A stretch of DNA of 64,000 bases. It comes from Pseudomonas libanensis. Lineage in GTDB: Bacteria > Pseudomonadota > Gammaproteobacteria > Pseudomonadales > Pseudomonadaceae. The stretch spans positions 558,001-622,000 of the forward strand of contig NZ_JYLH01000002.1 of NCBI RefSeq assembly GCF_001439685.1, read 5' to 3'. The translations under genes were made by a program, and so were the position numbers. Position 1 is the first letter of the stretch, and each line of letters begins with the position of its first letter. The notes beneath the pieces are model-generated. The model made no database searches. It saw nothing but the letters and a program-made list of their open reading frames with translations, and had not been told where the DNA came from. Of the stretch, positions 34,604 to 43,462 are shown one piece after another.

Positions 34604-35232
34604 GGGAGCGGGCTTGCCCGCGATGGCCATAGGTATCTACACAACTTTGGGGCGACGCTGGACCTGTGGCGAGGGGGCTTGCTCCCGTGACGGACTGACA
34701 GCCGACGCTGATCGAGCTGACGCACCGCGATCCAAATGTGGGAGCTGGCTTGCCTGCGAAGGCGGCCTTAAAGCCGACCAGGATCTCGGGTCAGACCGCG
34801 TACATATCCGTTCCTGCGGTAATGGCTGCTATTGGTTCCGCTTTTACAGCGGGTCACTTTTGAAAAGAGCCCAAAAGTAACCAAAAGGCTCTTGCCCCAC
34901 CACTCGGCACCTCGCTCAGGCTCGGTGTGCCCGTAATTCGCCAGTGATTTGGGGGGTCGCCGCCACGCGCCATCCATGGCGCGGGGCGGGTAAACCGGCA
35001 TCCCTGCCGGTTTACCCCCCAAACCCCTGTCGAATTCCGGCCAGCGTGGTTTAACGGGGCGCCTAAGATCAAAAGCAGATCAAAATCAAGAGCGACTCGC
35101 TTCGCATCGTGGTTACCGTCGGCTGCTACAGCCTACAAAGTTGTGTAGATACCTATGCTGCGATGGCGGTGTGTCAGTCACTCACTCTTTTACTGCGCCA
35201 CCGCTATCGCAGGCAAGCCAGCTCCCACATTT
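34604..35232. repeat. REPIN (paired REP units) interrupted by a MITE-like element
   Basis: A REP unit begins with tgtgggagcgggcttgcccgcgatggc near 34601-34627, is interrupted by the 530-bp element, and resumes with gcgatggcggtgtgtcag at 35160. The inverted partner unit (cgctatcgcaggcaagccagctccca) ends near 35230. Together the two arms look like one original REPIN. This accounts for nearly all of the 34571-35243 non-coding gap. Confidence 0.6.
34628..35157 (-). mobile_element. MITE-like element, copy 1 (530 bp)
   Basis: Bounded by CATAGGTATCTACACAACT at the left (34628-34646) and its exact reverse complement at the right (35139-35157). Flanked by CCGCGATGGC (34618-34627) and CTGCGATGGC (35158-35167), a 10-bp direct repeat with 9 matches, inside a REPIN. 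The interior is homologous, in reverse orientation, to the element at 54478-54951. It has REP-like units on one side, a conserved hairpin at 34852-34882, and an extra block of about 100 bp (34962-35064) with two strong hairpins. No transposase is encoded, so it would be non-autonomous. Confidence 0.72.
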
Positions 35233-35243
35233 TCAAGCGCATT

Positions 35244-35960
35244 TCACTTCAGACTTTTCTCAAGCCAGGCTTTTAAGTCCTGGATTTCCGCCGCGCTGAT
35301 GGTGTGATTCATCCCGGGGTATTCATGAAACTCCGGCTTGAGCCCCAACCCCGCCAGCACCTTGTTCGCCTGCGTGGCCGAGCTAAAGGGCAGCGCCTGG
35401 TCCAAGGTGCCATGGCCGATAAAGATCGCCAGTTTGCCCATGGACTCATCAGGTTTCAGCGCAGACCTGAGCACCGGTAGCACGCTGCCACTGAGCGCAG
35501 CGATACCACGTACCAAGTCAGGTTCACGCAAGGCCACTTCATAAGACATGATCGCGCCCTGGCTGAACCCCACCAGGAACACCCGATCATTTTGGGTGTG
35601 GTACTTGGCGGTGGCCTTGACCACAAAGTCCTTGATCAGCCGGGCGCTGCTGAACAGTTCGTCGGTCTCGCCGTTGTACTCGGGCTCATCGGTCTTGGTA
35701 AACCAACGATAACCCTGCGGCTCCACCGGCAGCGGCGCGCGTACCGACAGGTAGGTCCAGGTCGACGGCAACGCGTTCCTGATCCCAAACAGATCTTCCT
35801 CGTTACTGCCAAAACCGTGCAGGAAAATCACCAGCGGCTGGTTGCGCGCATCGCCCTGGGTCTGTTCCAGGTACGCCAGCGGCAAGTCGGTGTGCAAGGT
35901 GGAGTCGGCGTGGGCGGCACTTGCGACCAGGGTCAGCGCCAGGGCAAACAGTTTGAGCAT
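35244..35960 (-). CDS. Exported phospholipase/carboxylesterase-type alpha/beta hydrolase
   Basis: 238-residue serine hydrolase with signal peptide MLKLFALALTLVASAAHA. HGFGSNEEDLFGI follows the first strands, the nucleophile elbow is GFSQG (S133), and the likely acid and base lie in IGHGTLDQALPF and PGMNHTIS. The family (carboxylesterase YpfH/EstB-like) hydrolyses short-chain esters or lysophospholipids. It starts 12 bases after cobF on the same strand, so it may be co-transcribed, though its function is unrelated. Substrate unknown. Confidence 0.8.
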   Translation of the reverse strand: MLKLFALALTLVASAAHADSTLHTDLPLAYLEQTQGDARNQPLVIFLHGFGSNEEDLFGIRNALPSTWTYLSVRAPLPVEPQGYRWFTKTDEPEYNGETDELFSSARLIKDFVVKATAKYHTQNDRVFLVGFSQGAIMSYEVALREPDLVRGIAALSGSVLPVLRSALKPDESMGKLAIFIGHGTLDQALPFSSATQANKVLAGLGLKPEFHEYPGMNHTISAAEIQDLKAWLEKSLK

Positions 35961-35972
35961 GGGGAAGCGTCC

Positions 35973-36728
35973 TCAGGGTTTGCGCAACAGATAAGTGTCC
36001 ATGATCCAGCCATTGGCCAGGCGCGCAGCCTTGCGTACCCGTTCGATCTCTTGCGCCACTTCAGCGACTTTACCGCTGATCAGGATCTCGTCCGGCGTGC
36101 CCAGGTAGGCGCCCCAGTAAATATCCAGGTCCTGATCCACCACGCTGCGGTAGGAATCCTCGGCGTCAAGCATCACCACCAGGGTATCGGCATCACTCGC
36201 CTGCCCCGCCGCCAGTCGGCGTCCGGTAGTGATCTCGATGGACTTGCCGATACGGTTTAACGGCACTTTATGCTGGGCCGCCAGCGCCTGCACGCTGGTG
36301 ATACCCGGGATCACTTCGAACTCAAACTCACAGCGGCCATCGGCAAGGATCGCCTGCAAAATGCGGATGGTGCTGTCATACAACGCCGGATCACCCCAGG
36401 CCAGGAACGCCCCCACTTCACCGTCAGCCATTTGCTCGTTGATCATGTATTCGAAGGTCTGCTGCTTGTCGCGGTTGAGGTCGCGCACGGCGGTGGTGTA
36501 GTCGATGTCGCCGCGCACGCGCTCGGGGCAGTCGGCCTCGACGAAGCGATAACCGGGCTCGGTGATGTAGGTCTGGCAAATCTCACGGCGCAGGTCGATC
36601 AGCTTGTCTTTGCTCTGGCCCTTGTCCATCAGGAAAAACACGTCGGTACGGTTCAGCGCCTTCACCGCCTGCATCGTGATGTAGTCAGGGTTGCCGGCGC
36701 CGATGCCGATGATCAGGATGCGTTTCAT
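35973..36728 (-). CDS. cobF: Precorrin-6A synthase (deacetylating)
   Basis: 251-residue S-adenosylmethionine-dependent methylase of the aerobic cobalamin pathway. It methylates C1 of precorrin-5 and releases acetate to give precorrin-6A. Motifs: MKRILIIGIGAGNPDYITMQAVKALNRTDVFF at the N-terminus, GAFLAWGDPALYDSTIRIL (GDP.LYDS, methylase signature) and EVIPGITSVQALAAQHKVPLNRIG. Length is typical. It overlaps the upstream phosphatase gene by four bases. No cobalamin riboswitch was seen upstream of the pair. Confidence 0.92.
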   Translation of the reverse strand: MKRILIIGIGAGNPDYITMQAVKALNRTDVFFLMDKGQSKDKLIDLRREICQTYITEPGYRFVEADCPERVRGDIDYTTAVRDLNRDKQQTFEYMINEQMADGEVGAFLAWGDPALYDSTIRILQAILADGRCEFEFEVIPGITSVQALAAQHKVPLNRIGKSIEITTGRRLAAGQASDADTLVVMLDAEDSYRSVVDQDLDIYWGAYLGTPDEILISGKVAEVAQEIERVRKAARLANGWIMDTYLLRKP

Positions 36729-37288
36729 GGGTCACTCTCATTAGTTTGCAGACGCAGGCGCCATAGGTTATTGAAGCGCAGCTCGGTGGCCGACAGCGGT
36801 TCGACATCGATCAAATAGAACATCGAGACCGGACATTGCATCACGTACAACAGGGCGGCGCGGATAATAAACGGGTGGGTGATGGCCACCACCTGCCCGG
36901 GTTGGCTTTCAAGGCCCTGCATCCATCGTCCGACTCGCGCGCAAATCTGATCCACCGACTCACCACCATGGGGCGCGCTGGCGCTGTCGGTGCGCCAAGT
37001 ATTCAAGTCTTCGCTGTCGAGCTGAGCGATGGCCTGGCCCTTCCAACGGCCAACGTCGCCATCGCGCAAGGCGCCCTCAATTATTGCGTGGCTACCGAAT
37101 AGGCCAGCGGTCTGCCGCGTGCGCGCCTCAGGCCCACACAACAGCCGGGTATTTTTCCTCAACCGCCCGGCCAGTGACAATGCCGCATGCTGCCAGTCCA
37201 GCGCCACCGACTCATCATCGGCAAAACGCCCCTGTTTCTGCAGCGGTGTAACGGCATGGCAGATCAAGGTCAACCCTGTGGTTTGCAT
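36725..37288 (-). CDS. Histidine phosphatase family protein (CobC-like)
   Basis: 187-residue phosphoglycerate-mutase-like phosphatase. The family RHG motif reads CHA (TLICHAVTPL), keeping the catalytic histidine but not the arginine. PEARTRQTAGLF and THPFIIRAALLYVMQCPVSMFYLIDVEPLSATEL match the later blocks. Coupling to cobF by a four-base overlap suggests a role in cobalamin synthesis, perhaps like CobC (alpha-ribazole phosphatase); this is inference. ATG at 37288 is chosen; a GTG at 37300 is the alternative. Divergent from the giant LRR-NEL gene. Confidence 0.7.
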   Translation of the reverse strand: MQTTGLTLICHAVTPLQKQGRFADDESVALDWQHAALSLAGRLRKNTRLLCGPEARTRQTAGLFGSHAIIEGALRDGDVGRWKGQAIAQLDSEDLNTWRTDSASAPHGGESVDQICARVGRWMQGLESQPGQVVAITHPFIIRAALLYVMQCPVSMFYLIDVEPLSATELRFNNLWRLRLQTNESDP

Positions 37289-37429
37289 CGAAAATTTCAC
37301 TTGGCTTTGGTGCGCTCAGATTAGACCTGCAACATGCTAGCGTTTTTTACACGCGACAAATACCTAAGGCTTGGCGCAGGGAGCCATTCGATAGGCTGGC
37401 TTTTTACAGCCCATCATGGATGACCCGAT

Positions 37430-40400
37430 ATGTCAGACTCACCCGCAACCCCTGCCGCCGAAGGCACCTTCAACGTCGACCTGCGCGGCGTGCATTACGA
37501 CTTTCTGAAAGACCGCGTGCCCAGCTGGTTTACCCAGGCCACTGCGCAGCGCCAACAAGAACTCGCCAACCACCAACTGGAATTGCCCAGTTGGTACCTG
37601 ACCGCCACGGCACAAGACAAAAGCGCACTGGCCGATAGTCATACCCGTTATCGGGAGACCTTGAATCAGGTTGAGAGCAGTCTTGGCAGTATCAAGGACG
37701 TCTTGGCGTTCGCCGAGCAGCCACTTAAGGACGCGATCAAGCGCCGCTTCAATGTAGACCTGGACGTCAACAACGTTTATTTCGCACGCAAGTATGGTTT
37801 TAAAAGCCGCGACGACCTATTCGGTGCATTCGTCTTCGAGCAGCAAAGCAGCCCGCGCTATGAGTACCGAACGATTTCCCTGCTGGAGGCCGCACTGGCC
37901 AATTTCACGCCAGACGAAGCGCAAGCGTCGGCCTGTCCCGACTGCCAGATCATTACCACATGGAATGCGACCAACAGCGAAATCGTTCCAGACTTCAGGG
38001 TAATCAATAAGCACGCCGTCGCCATCGCGGCCCATGAGTTCGCCGATTTGTGCCGCACCCTCGACCTGGGCAGCCTGTATCAGCAACACATCAAGAGCAT
38101 CGTGCAGCCCACGGATGCCGACAAACGCGCAGCACTGGAAACGCAACTGCAAGAACATCAGCGCCAATTGCTGGCGTTGAGTGCAGAGGTGGCGCGCCAT
38201 CAGCCCCAATGGGGGATCAGCGACGCCGCCCATCGTATGATCCAGCAGATCATTACAGACCCGGGCAGCGCCATGCTCGACGGCAAACCGGCGACCTTTG
38301 CCGCATTGAAAATATTTGACAGTGTGCTGGTAGGCCCGTTGCTGATCGGCCCCGCCCGTACCAACAGTGACACCATCGAACGTTTGGTGGTGTATATCCC
38401 CAATGACCCCCAGCAACCGCTGCGCGAATATGCCTCCAGCAGCGACTTCATGGCCGACCTCAGGACCCGCTTGCACAGCGCGTCATACCGGCGCTTTTTC
38501 AGTCGATTCGTGCCGCAGCGCGAACAAGGGCTGTTTTTTCAACACTTCAATCGGCTGTACAAACCTGCCAACGGCGATGGCGCAGCAGGTGATTACCCGA
38601 TGCAGCCAAGACCGGCGAGATTGCCTTTGGATGAACTGGCGATCAGCGCTGACCTATGGAAACCCCTGCGTGACGCCCACCTGCGCAAGATTCTCGCCGA
38701 CGCCCGCGCCGTTGCCGTGCCCACCGGGGATGAAGACCGCAAGGCGCGCATGGATCGGCTGAGCAGCTACCTGGACGCGGTAGTCAGCGTGTTCAACCTC
38801 GCCGCGTTTGTAGTACCGGGGCTGGGGCCGATCATGCTCGCCGTGGGTGCCGCGCAGATGGGCAGCGAAGTGTTCGAAGGGTTTGAAGCCTACGAACAGG
38901 GCGACATCAAGGCGATGTGGGCACATTTCGCCAGTGTGGCACTCAATGTCGCCTTTATCGGCACCGGCGCCAAGGTATTACCCGAAGTCAAGCTGGTAAG
39001 CATGGTCGACAATCTAAAGCCGGTTACGCTGCCGACAGGCAAGCAGATGCTGTGGAACCCTGATCTTACGCCCTATAAGGTTCCCGTCGAACTAGCACTC
39101 GATGCCACGCCGGACGCCTTGGGGCTTTTTCAGCACAACGGGCAGACAATCCTGCCCCATGAAGGCGACCACTACAGCGTCAGGCAGGAGCCCGTCACCG
39201 GCCGTTTCCGCATTCAGCACCCCAGCCGCCCCGGCGCGTATGAACCCTTGCTGGAGCATAACCATGCCGGCGCCTGGAGCCATGAAGTCGAGGCGCCACT
39301 GGCCTGGGACCAAGCGACGCTGGTCAGGCGCCTGGGCCTGGAGCAGCGCGGGCTTGACCCTGCAACCCTGGAACAGGCACGCAGCGCCAGCGGCATCGAT
39401 GAAGACGTGTTGCGCCAGACCTTCGTCGACCGTCAGCCCGTCCCTTTGCTGCTGGAAGACACGCTCCAACACTTCAAGGCTCACCAGGCACTGACCACGT
39501 TCATCGAGCAAATGAACAGCCCCGAGCCGGCGGTCTACGCCCAGGCCGACCCGGCGCTGCAACTGCAGATCATGCGCCGACGCGGACTGCTGCCCGCCGA
39601 CACTCCCCTGCGGATTCTTGACAGCCATGGCAAGACGCTGTGGGAAGACGACGCGTCGGTGACGGCCTCCAGGCGCGTGGTGGTCGTCGATGACAACCAG
39701 ATCGCCGGCGGCGAACTGCTCAACCAGGTGCTGTACAGCTTGCAGGGTATCGAGCCGACACTTGCGGATATTCCCGGCACGGCCGCAGACACATTGGCAA
39801 TACGGGCCGGCAAGTTGCGCAGCTACATTGCCGATATCGTCACCACGTATAAGGGCGCACTGGTCGAGGAACACTACAACGCATTGAATAGCTCCGACGA
39901 CCGTGATGTCAGGCTGGTGCTCGGAACTTACCCCAAACTGCCGGCATCCATGGCCGCCGAATTGCTCAAAAACCTGACGGGCGAAGAGCTGCAAGCCTTT
40001 CAAAATACCGGGATCCTCCCGGACGAATATCAGCAACAGGCACGCTGGTTCGAGCAGGAAACACGCGTATCGCGGGCCTATGCGGGGCTGCACTTGGACA
40101 CCCTGGCAGACATCGACAGCCTGCGCCTGGCCCTGCGCACCCTGGAAACCTTGCCCGGATGGCGGCGCGGAACACGGGTGGAGATGCGCCAGTACTCGGC
40201 GCAGGGCAGCGTACTCGATGCCATCGGTTCCATAGACTCGACCACCCGCAAAACCTTGGTGCTGATGGACAACGGCTTGTTCGAGGCCTCCATGCCCAGG
40301 GACTTCTACGCCGCGACCTGGGACCTGTTATCCGCCACCGAGCGTCAAGGCCTGGGATTTACCGATGTGGCGCAATTGAAGACCGCGATTCAACAATCGC

Positions 40401-43384
40401 CCCTGCCACGCGCGCCCTTGCGTACGGTGTTGCTGGAGCATCCGGTGCTCAAGCCAAGCATCGACCCAAGCCTGCGCCTGCTGGGCGGTGGCCGTGGATT
40501 CCAGCGATTGAGAACCCGGCTTTTCGGCCCTTCGCAGGCGTCGATCGACGCCCGGATCAAAACACTGCACCCGCTTATGAACGATGAAGAGCTCGGCGCC
40601 TTCAAGCTGTCACTGGGCGCGGATGTCGGAGCCGGGTTGAAGCTTCGGGAAGCTCAGTTCGCCAAACTGAAAGAGGAGTTGGCCACTTGGGTGACGGCAA
40701 ATAAAGAGCGAATCCCTTCAGGTGCCAGGGACCCCGCCGTCCAAATTGCCAATGACATCGAGAGCCACTGGCGCAGAGTGTCCGCAGGCGAGATGCGGTT
40801 GAACTTAGAGAACCGATTGGAGCTGCCCGTGTTGAGCGCAGACTTCAGTCATGTCGACATGCTCAAGATCTACGGTGCCAAATCCCCAGCCAATGTTGAC
40901 GCATTCCTCAAACACTTTCCCCGGCTGAGGGCATTGAGCATCAACCGCTGTCGACTGACCGAATTACCCAGTACGCTCGGCGAAATGACCACACTGGTCT
41001 CGCTGGACCTGAGTGCCAACAGCATTCGCTTGCCACAACAAAGCGCCAGGACGCTGAGCCCCCTGGGCCAGCTTGCCCATCTCGACCTCTCCAATAACCT
41101 GCTGGGAACGGCTCCAGACCTCAGCGCCAACCCCCTGTTGACCAGCGTAAACCTGAGAAACACCCAGCTGGATCAATGGCCGCCCGGGTTGGCGCCGCGC
41201 GCTGGTGTGCAGATGTATCAACTCGACCTAAGCTACAACCTGCTGCGCGAAGTGCCCGAAGCCCTCCTCACCCCGACTGATGAGCATGTGGAAACGACCG
41301 CCCGCTTCAATCAAGTCACCCGGCTTGAGGTCAACCGCTTCCCTGACGATTACTGGGAGAAGTTCGACGCCTACTGGAAACGCCTGTTCCAGACCCGGCC
41401 GGACCTGGTGGAAGAGACCCGCCAGATCATGTTTGACAGCCGCAACCCCAGCCTGGAAAAGGTGTTGCGCATGTACCCGAACAAAACCACTCAACAGGCC
41501 AGGGAATTCATCTGGAACCTGGGGGACGGAGCCCACGCAAAAGTGAGTGGACTCAATGTGGAGTTCACCACGTTGCAGCGCCAGCTGGACGCCTGGTCGT
41601 TCTCCGGTGGCGGCGAACATCAGCGCTACGTGCGGGCGGGACAACGGCAAGCCAACGCCGGGGGGCGCGACGATCGTTTCAGCGCCACGCAACGTATTCT
41701 CGCGTGCTGGCGGCGGGAAACGCCGCCAAAACTGGCTAACGACGGACAATCGATTGGCCTGGAACTGGACCTCAGCGGCCTGACGCTGCCCAGCCTGCCG
41801 GACCTGGATGTAGACTTCAGCCACGTGGGTTCGCTGAAACTGAACAACATGGGCCTGAGCACCTCGCCAGAAGGCTTTCTTGCACGCTTTACGCATGTGC
41901 GCTGGCTGGACCTGTCAAACAACCAGTTGCGGGCACTGCCTCCGGCCCTGGGCGACATGCACGGCCTGACACGGTTGTTTTTGAATCAAAACCTGATCCA
42001 GCTCACCGAGGAAACTGCGCGGATCCTGTCGCAGCGGGTCACCCTGCGTGCATTATGGCTGCACGGCAATTCACTGCGGATCACGCCGAACTTCAGCCAG
42101 ATCACCGATCTGCGCTCCCTGAGCATGAGAAATGCAGGCATCTCCACCTGGCCCGAGGGGTTGCTTGAGCAACCGCACCTGGACCAGATAGAACTCAGTG
42201 ATAACCAGATCGCAACCATTCCCGCCGCTATCATTGCACCAACCAGCGAGCGGTTGGCGCAGACGGCACGGGTGAATGCCGTCACGTCTGTCGCGGGCAA
42301 TCCATTGACTGCCGACACCGTGCGGCAGGTCAGGGAATATAGCCAGCAACTTGAACAAGCCGGCTTGGCCTCGCCACAAAACCCTAACCGGCTGGTGGCC
42401 ACTGCACTGAACACCCGCGCCGCAGTCGTGCCCGGCACCATCGCGCAGGAACGGTTTCTGCGTTGGGCCCAAGGGTTGCCCGAAGACCAACTGGCAGTAC
42501 GAAAAGCCCAGTGGCTGGCCCTGCACGACAGAGAGGGCGCCGACCCGTTCTTCGTCATCATCGATGATCTGCGAGCAACCGGCACCGCCCATGCCGACTT
42601 GCAACAGCGTATCTGGGCCGTGCTCGACAGTATCAGCGAAAACACCGAGGAATCGGAGCGCCTGCGCCGCGAGCTGTTCGAACTGGCCGGCGCGCCGGCG
42701 TGTTGTGACCGCGCCGCGTATATCTTCAGCAACCTGGAGGTGCGCACGCTGATCTACAAGGCCCGCGTGCAAGCGTTGGACAAAACCCAAGGCGAGCAAT
42801 TGGCGCACCTGTCCAAAGGTTTGTTCCGGTTGCAGGAGGTCGACAAGATCGCAGCGGCCGACATCCAGCGCAGTGAAGCCATCGTCAATGACCCGGCAGC
42901 CTCGATGGCCGAAAAAATCCACCACGGGCGACGCCTGACCGAAGAGGTCGAGATCAGACTGGCCTATCGGCATGGGCTCAAGGACCGGCTCCAACTGCCG
43001 GGCCAGCCGAAGGAAGTCAGCTACACCCATCTCGCTGACGTGACGCCGGCCATGCTGGACGCCGCTTACGAACAGGTCATTGCGTTGGATAACAGCCCAG
43101 GAGAATTTCAGGCGCTGCTGTCCCAAGAGTTCTGGCAGGACTACATCACCGGAAAATATCGCGCGCAATTCGATGCGCAAGCCGAGCCTTTTCAACAACA
43201 GTTGGCCGCACTGCATGAAAAACTGGGTGTCGAGCAAGTGTCAGAAGCCTTGTACAACGAGCAAGCCGGCGAGCTGCAGGCACAATTGGCGATCAAGGAA
43301 AGTGCCTTGATCGAAACCCTGACTCGCGAGGAAATCGTTGAAATCCTGGTACCGCGGGACAGGCCCGAAGAGCTGGTTCAGTAA
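37430..43384 (+). CDS. Giant DUF6543/LRR/NEL-domain protein, putative secreted E3 ubiquitin ligase toxin
   Basis: 1984 residues. The N-terminal part (VDLRGVHYDFLKDRVPSWFTQAT...) is the dermonecrotic-toxin-like DUF6543 region. A hydrophobic stretch near 448-480 (VSVFNLAAFVVPGLGPIMLAVGAA) may act in translocation. Two leucine-rich-repeat blocks lie at about 1158-1280 (LVSLDLSANSI, LAHLDLSNNLLG) and 1461-1605 (VRWLDLSNNQLRALP). The C-terminal 315 residues are NEL-like, as in IpaH/SspH: a Cys-x-Asp motif C1758-C1759-D1760 in ACCDRAAYIFSNLEVRTLIYKA, then AHLSKGLFRLQEVDKIA. NEL ligases transfer ubiquitin to host proteins. No signal peptide, chaperone or immunity gene is seen nearby; the secretion route is unknown. 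Confidence 0.82.
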   Translation: MSDSPATPAAEGTFNVDLRGVHYDFLKDRVPSWFTQATAQRQQELANHQLELPSWYLTATAQDKSALADSHTRYRETLNQVESSLGSIKDVLAFAEQPLKDAIKRRFNVDLDVNNVYFARKYGFKSRDDLFGAFVFEQQSSPRYEYRTISLLEAALANFTPDEAQASACPDCQIITTWNATNSEIVPDFRVINKHAVAIAAHEFADLCRTLDLGSLYQQHIKSIVQPTDADKRAALETQLQEHQRQLLALSAEVARHQPQWGISDAAHRMIQQIITDPGSAMLDGKPATFAALKIFDSVLVGPLLIGPARTNSDTIERLVVYIPNDPQQPLREYASSSDFMADLRTRLHSASYRRFFSRFVPQREQGLFFQHFNRLYKPANGDGAAGDYPMQPRPARLPLDELAISADLWKPLRDAHLRKILADARAVAVPTGDEDRKARMDRLSSYLDAVVSVFNLAAFVVPGLGPIMLAVGAAQMGSEVFEGFEAYEQGDIKAMWAHFASVALNVAFIGTGAKVLPEVKLVSMVDNLKPVTLPTGKQMLWNPDLTPYKVPVELALDATPDALGLFQHNGQTILPHEGDHYSVRQEPVTGRFRIQHPSRPGAYEPLLEHNHAGAWSHEVEAPLAWDQATLVRRLGLEQRGLDPATLEQARSASGIDEDVLRQTFVDRQPVPLLLEDTLQHFKAHQALTTFIEQMNSPEPAVYAQADPALQLQIMRRRGLLPADTPLRILDSHGKTLWEDDASVTASRRVVVVDDNQIAGGELLNQVLYSLQGIEPTLADIPGTAADTLAIRAGKLRSYIADIVTTYKGALVEEHYNALNSSDDRDVRLVLGTYPKLPASMAAELLKNLTGEELQAFQNTGILPDEYQQQARWFEQETRVSRAYAGLHLDTLADIDSLRLALRTLETLPGWRRGTRVEMRQYSAQGSVLDAIGSIDSTTRKTLVLMDNGLFEASMPRDFYAATWDLLSATERQGLGFTDVAQLKTAIQQSPLPRAPLRTVLLEHPVLKPSIDPSLRLLGGGRGFQRLRTRLFGPSQASIDARIKTLHPLMNDEELGAFKLSLGADVGAGLKLREAQFAKLKEELATWVTANKERIPSGARDPAVQIANDIESHWRRVSAGEMRLNLENRLELPVLSADFSHVDMLKIYGAKSPANVDAFLKHFPRLRALSINRCRLTELPSTLGEMTTLVSLDLSANSIRLPQQSARTLSPLGQLAHLDLSNNLLGTAPDLSANPLLTSVNLRNTQLDQWPPGLAPRAGVQMYQLDLSYNLLREVPEALLTPTDEHVETTARFNQVTRLEVNRFPDDYWEKFDAYWKRLFQTRPDLVEETRQIMFDSRNPSLEKVLRMYPNKTTQQAREFIWNLGDGAHAKVSGLNVEFTTLQRQLDAWSFSGGGEHQRYVRAGQRQANAGGRDDRFSATQRILACWRRETPPKLANDGQSIGLELDLSGLTLPSLPDLDVDFSHVGSLKLNNMGLSTSPEGFLARFTHVRWLDLSNNQLRALPPALGDMHGLTRLFLNQNLIQLTEETARILSQRVTLRALWLHGNSLRITPNFSQITDLRSLSMRNAGISTWPEGLLEQPHLDQIELSDNQIATIPAAIIAPTSERLAQTARVNAVTSVAGNPLTADTVRQVREYSQQLEQAGLASPQNPNRLVATALNTRAAVVPGTIAQERFLRWAQGLPEDQLAVRKAQWLALHDREGADPFFVIIDDLRATGTAHADLQQRIWAVLDSISENTEESERLRRELFELAGAPACCDRAAYIFSNLEVRTLIYKARVQALDKTQGEQLAHLSKGLFRLQEVDKIAAADIQRSEAIVNDPAASMAEKIHHGRRLTEEVEIRLAYRHGLKDRLQLPGQPKEVSYTHLADVTPAMLDAAYEQVIALDNSPGEFQALLSQEFWQDYITGKYRAQFDAQAEPFQQQLAALHEKLGVEQVSEALYNEQAGELQAQLAIKESALIETLTREEIVEILVPRDRPEELVQ

Positions 43385-43403
43385 CAGATTCAGTGACTGA
43401 CAC

Positions 43404-43433
43404 TGCGTATTCGCGGGCAAGCCCCCTCCCACA
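43404..43433. repeat. Single REP half-unit
   Basis: The segment cgggcaagccccctcccaca between the NEL gene and the convergent MHS transporter is a partial REP unit without its inverted partner. Confidence 0.5.
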
Positions 43434-43462
43434 GGATATTGGGCAACTAATAAACCATCACA

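Noticed and set aside
37301..37429. Cobalamin riboswitch upstream of the cobC-like/cobF genes
   Set aside because: No B12-box-like sequence could be seen and the leader is short.
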